The translations under genes and the position numbers were made by a program. The notes beneath the pieces were generated by a model, which was given only the letters and a program-made list of their open reading frames with translations, was not told the DNA's origin and did no database searches. From the NCBI GenBank assembly GCA_903912795.1, contig CAIWIS010000510.1, positions 1-8,600 on the forward strand: 8,600 nt of DNA, written 5' to 3'. This DNA comes from an uncultured Bacteroidales bacterium. Lineage in GTDB: Bacteria; Bacteroidota; Bacteroidia; Bacteroidales; Paludibacteraceae. This document shows positions 6,524 to 8,600 of this stretch, piece by piece. How positions within the stretch are numbered: the first letter of the stretch is position 1; each line of letters opens with the position of its first letter.

Positions 6524-6831
6524 AAAAATATACAGTCGAAATTGTTTCATCAGTACGTGATGAAATTTTTGAATATATTCGTTTTATTCGTGATGAATAT
6601 AAATCGCCATTAACCGCTGAACGGCATCTTATAGGATTGTTGGATGAAATTAACTCACTAAGTAGTTTTGCAGAATCAATTCAGGTTTCAACACGCCAAA
6701 GAGTTTTAATACATGGGCCAAATGCACGAAGTATTAAATATAAAAAATTGTGCATTATTTATACCGTTCATAACGAAAGAGTTATAGTACATGAATTACT
6801 TCCCTGCTCTATGATTATTTCAGACCTATAA
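6520..6831 (+). CDS. RelE/ParE-superfamily toxin
   Basis: The 103-residue protein begins at a TTG (6520) that overlaps the antitoxin stop as TTGA; no other in-frame start exists until near the C-terminus, so translational coupling is likely. The layout is that of RelE/ParE toxins. A first strand (KYTVEIVSSVRDEI) is followed by a helical hairpin (YIRFIRDEYKSPLTAERH, then LLDEINSL) and three C-terminal strands (ARSIKYKK, LCIIYTVHNE, RVIVHELLP). The length is normal. The C-terminal tail ends HELLPCSMIISDL and lacks the (W/F)DTRQNP ending of the other toxin fragment at the left edge, so the two belong to different subfamilies. Whether it cleaves mRNA or inhibits gyrase cannot be told. It converges with the beta-helix gene, leaving 19 bp between stops. 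Confidence 0.78.
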   Translation: MKKYTVEIVSSVRDEIFEYIRFIRDEYKSPLTAERHLIGLLDEINSLSSFAESIQVSTRQRVLIHGPNARSIKYKKLCIIYTVHNERVIVHELLPCSMIISDL

Positions 6832-6857
6832 AATTGATGCACTTTAAATATCAATTT
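6831..6857. terminator. Possible bidirectional terminator hairpin between convergent genes
   Basis: AAATTGAT (6831-6838) and ATCAATTT (6850-6857) are perfect 8-bp complements around an 11-nt loop. The structure covers the last base of the toxin stop codon and the stop codon of the beta-helix gene. It is symmetric and so could act on both transcripts, but the stem is A/T-rich and no long U-tract follows, so it would be weak. Confidence 0.35.
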
Positions 6858-8600
6858 CTATCCAAAATCTCCGTGCCATTGTCCTTTTTCGAAGGCATAT
6901 TTTCGAAGCGTTTTATTTCCCTATCTGTTGGAAGTTTAAGGCGGTATTCGTCGATAAATAAACCAATTTTTTCGAACGGAATGGTTTTAAATTCCGGTAA
7001 ATCTTTGTAGATTTTCGAATCCGCTTTCAAAGATAAGTTGAAATTCTGTAAATCGACAAATCCGGGATTATCGTTGTAAGCCATATTTTTGAAACGGGCT
7101 GGTGCCGGAATATGTATGGTATCGCGCTCTTTGTTGTCGGGCATTAAAATGCGATTCCGAAATTGAACCGTGTTCATCACCGCCACATTGTTATAAATTT
7201 TGTTAGAATCCACCATGTGTGGAAACGACATAAACTGATAGCCAAAATTACAATTCACAGCAATATTGTTGTAACACTCCATCGAATGTGGATTATTTTT
7301 CTTGGCTTGTGTGCCCGATTTGTACAAAAATGCCGTTCCGCGACGTTTGGGTTCGCTGCACAAAGCTACAATATTTCCATACACTTTCATATCGCGATGG
7401 TCGTCGTCGAAATAAATGCCATCGCCAATGGGACTGTTGTGAATAAAGTTGTATGCAAAAGTGTGATTTCCCATTTGATGATACTGATCGTAGGCATAAA
7501 ATGCACCCATATCGTCGGACACTTTGCAATAGTCAAAAACCTCGTTGTACTCAAATTTCGAATCCCAACTTCCAAAAAGAACACCCACATGTGGCGTGTC
7601 ATGAATCAGATTATGAGCAATATACATACCAACTGCCACATGATGTCCACCACCGCCGCCACCAGTAAAACCTGAGTTGATTCCGGCTTCGTAAATTCGC
7701 GTCAGCTGACTAAACTTATAAATGTGATTGTTTACCACTTTAAAATTGGCTGCCACACGGGGATTTGAGTTTTCGTCGCCACCACGCAACCAAACACCAC
7801 TGCCACCAAGGTTATACAAATCGTTGCTCAAAATCGTTTGGTTTTTACCACCATCCACAATAATCCCTGTTTTGGCAACATTACGAACGGTGCAACCAGC
7901 AATCAGGTTATTTTCACCAAAATTAATATGAATGCCGTTCGACATATTTTCTTCAACCGTAATCCCTTTTAGTTGAATATTGGATGCGTTGTACAACTGA
8001 ATAAGCGAAGTATTTATATCGGCAATGCGTAAACCGCCTTTCGAAATCTTTTTTGGCGGATAAAAATACAGTTTTTTGTCCTTAAAATCGATGGCCCATT
8101 CGCCAGGCAAATCCACTTCTTCAAGCAAATTCATCAACCAATACGGTTCTTTTCCATTGCCTTCGGGGCGTGTATATTTATTGCCTATTCCGCCTGCCAC
8201 GGGAACCTTTAGTGTAATTGTGTTTGCCACCGTATCAATTTTTGCAATACGCACCGCTTCATTTTGCCAAGGAATACGCCAGAATCCTTTTATCCATACA
8301 CCTCTTTCCAAAATATTTACCCAATGACTGGTATGCTTGTCGCGATACTCAAAAACTCCCGGACGCGGTGGGGCTGCATCTTTCTGACCGGCTGCATAGA
8401 AGTTAGCCCAATCGGCATTTTTTACTTCCTGACCACCACCATTTATAATTACTTTTTTCATCGTCATATCGCCTACATTGGGGTAACGCGAGAGAGGCAT
8501 ACGTTCATTTTCGAGGAATAATTCCACAATTCCGCCGTCGTCGTTAAATTTATCGGGATAGGCTTTGATGTTTTGAAAATTTAAGGCTGCCAAATTGATT
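6851..8600 (-). CDS. Right-handed parallel beta-helix carbohydrate-active protein (GH141-like), N-terminus outside window
   Basis: The frame is open to the right edge. The TTG at 8593 is only the first possible start codon inside the window; codons for Ile-Asn precede it, so the true start lies beyond 8600. About 582 residues are visible (numbering here from 8593). The first part has the pattern of a beta-domain inserted before a helix: ELFLENERMPLSRYPN (24-39), W/F-rich loops, then LPGEWAIDFKDKKLYFYPP (162-180). This last is the 'PGEW..D...LY(Y/F)YPP' signature common in Bacteroidota beta-helix enzymes, including GH141. Repeating rungs follow with N/G ladders (NGIHINFGENN, TGIIVDGGKNQ, GVWLRGGDEN, GVLFGSWDSKFEYNEVF), then DDMGAFYAYDQ (360-370) and GDGIYFDDDHRD (390-401). 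These acidic clusters are the likely active site or metal site. Substrate and exact family are not decidable by eye; GH141 (fucosidase/xylanase activities) is the closest guess. It may belong to the same locus as the esterase, but the TA pair separates them. Confidence 0.8.
   Translation of the reverse strand, partial: INLAALNFQNIKAYPDKFNDDGGIVELFLENERMPLSRYPNVGDMTMKKVIINGGGQEVKNADWANFYAAGQKDAAPPRPGVFEYRDKHTSHWVNILERGVWIKGFWRIPWQNEAVRIAKIDTVANTITLKVPVAGGIGNKYTRPEGNGKEPYWLMNLLEEVDLPGEWAIDFKDKKLYFYPPKKISKGGLRIADINTSLIQLYNASNIQLKGITVEENMSNGIHINFGENNLIAGCTVRNVAKTGIIVDGGKNQTILSNDLYNLGGSGVWLRGGDENSNPRVAANFKVVNNHIYKFSQLTRIYEAGINSGFTGGGGGGHHVAVGMYIAHNLIHDTPHVGVLFGSWDSKFEYNEVFDYCKVSDDMGAFYAYDQYHQMGNHTFAYNFIHNSPIGDGIYFDDDHRDMKVYGNIVALCSEPKRRGTAFLYKSGTQAKKNNPHSMECYNNIAVNCNFGYQFMSFPHMVDSNKIYNNVAVMNTVQFRNRILMPDNKERDTIHIPAPARFKNMAYNDNPGFVDLQNFNLSLKADSKIYKDLPEFKTIPFEKIGLFIDEYRLKLPTDREIKRFENMPSKKDNGTEILDRN

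Noticed and set aside
7163..7675. Open frame of 170 codons on the plus strand.
   Set aside because: It lies wholly antisense to the well-supported beta-helix gene, is rich in His/Ile as expected from antisense of Asn/Asp-rich rungs, and shows no domain pattern.
8591..8593. TTG as a true start of the beta-helix protein.
   Set aside because: The frame stays open to the window edge, the first visible residues look like the middle of a domain, and no signal peptide is present.

Overview
The window looks like part of a Bacteroidota chromosome: a carbohydrate-degradation locus with toxin-antitoxin (TA) genes placed at and inside it. Four points support this. The minus-strand proteins are secreted carbohydrate-active types typical of polysaccharide utilization loci. 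Promoter-like sites match the Bacteroidota TAnnTTTG -7 box. Leaders before start codons are A/T-rich and lack an obvious Shine-Dalgarno sequence. An intergenic repeat is built from AATCCG words. No SusC/SusD pair, sensor-regulator or complete backbone-cleaving enzyme is visible, so this is only a slice of a larger locus.

Layout, left to right. (1) 2-184, plus strand: the C-terminal end of a RelE/ParE-type toxin whose start lies outside the window. (2) 232-4263, minus strand: two secreted enzymes in tandem, 9 bp apart. One is a divergent GH67 (alpha-glucuronidase)-like TIM-barrel protein (232-1989). The other is a large protein with a probable alpha/alpha six-hairpin barrel (1999-4263). (3) 4264-4550: a non-coding gap holding a repeat element bounded by a perfect 16-bp inverted repeat. 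(4) 4551-6083, minus strand: a secreted sialate O-acetylesterase-type (SASA) carbohydrate esterase, probably first in the three-gene transcript that runs leftward. (5) 6084-6301: a divergent promoter region. (6) 6302-6831, plus strand: a compact TA pair with a 4-nt overlap and its own promoter carrying a palindrome. (7) 6851-8600, minus strand: the C-terminal part of a right-handed beta-helix protein resembling GH141-type or related polysaccharide enzymes. Its N-terminus lies outside the window.

Working model (inference): the minus-strand enzymes act in the periplasm on an acetylated, uronic-acid-bearing plant or algal glycan. The esterase would remove acetyl groups, the GH67-like enzyme would remove a (glucuron)uronic side group, and the six-hairpin and beta-helix proteins would cut other linkages. 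The TA genes run opposite to the sugar genes, look more A/T-rich, and separate the beta-helix gene from the esterase. This suggests they were inserted into the locus or serve as stabilising modules. The strongest candidates for something undescribed are the GH67-like protein, which keeps all three catalytic acids but lacks the GH67 N-terminal domain; the unassigned six-hairpin protein beside it; and the 239-bp inverted-repeat element.
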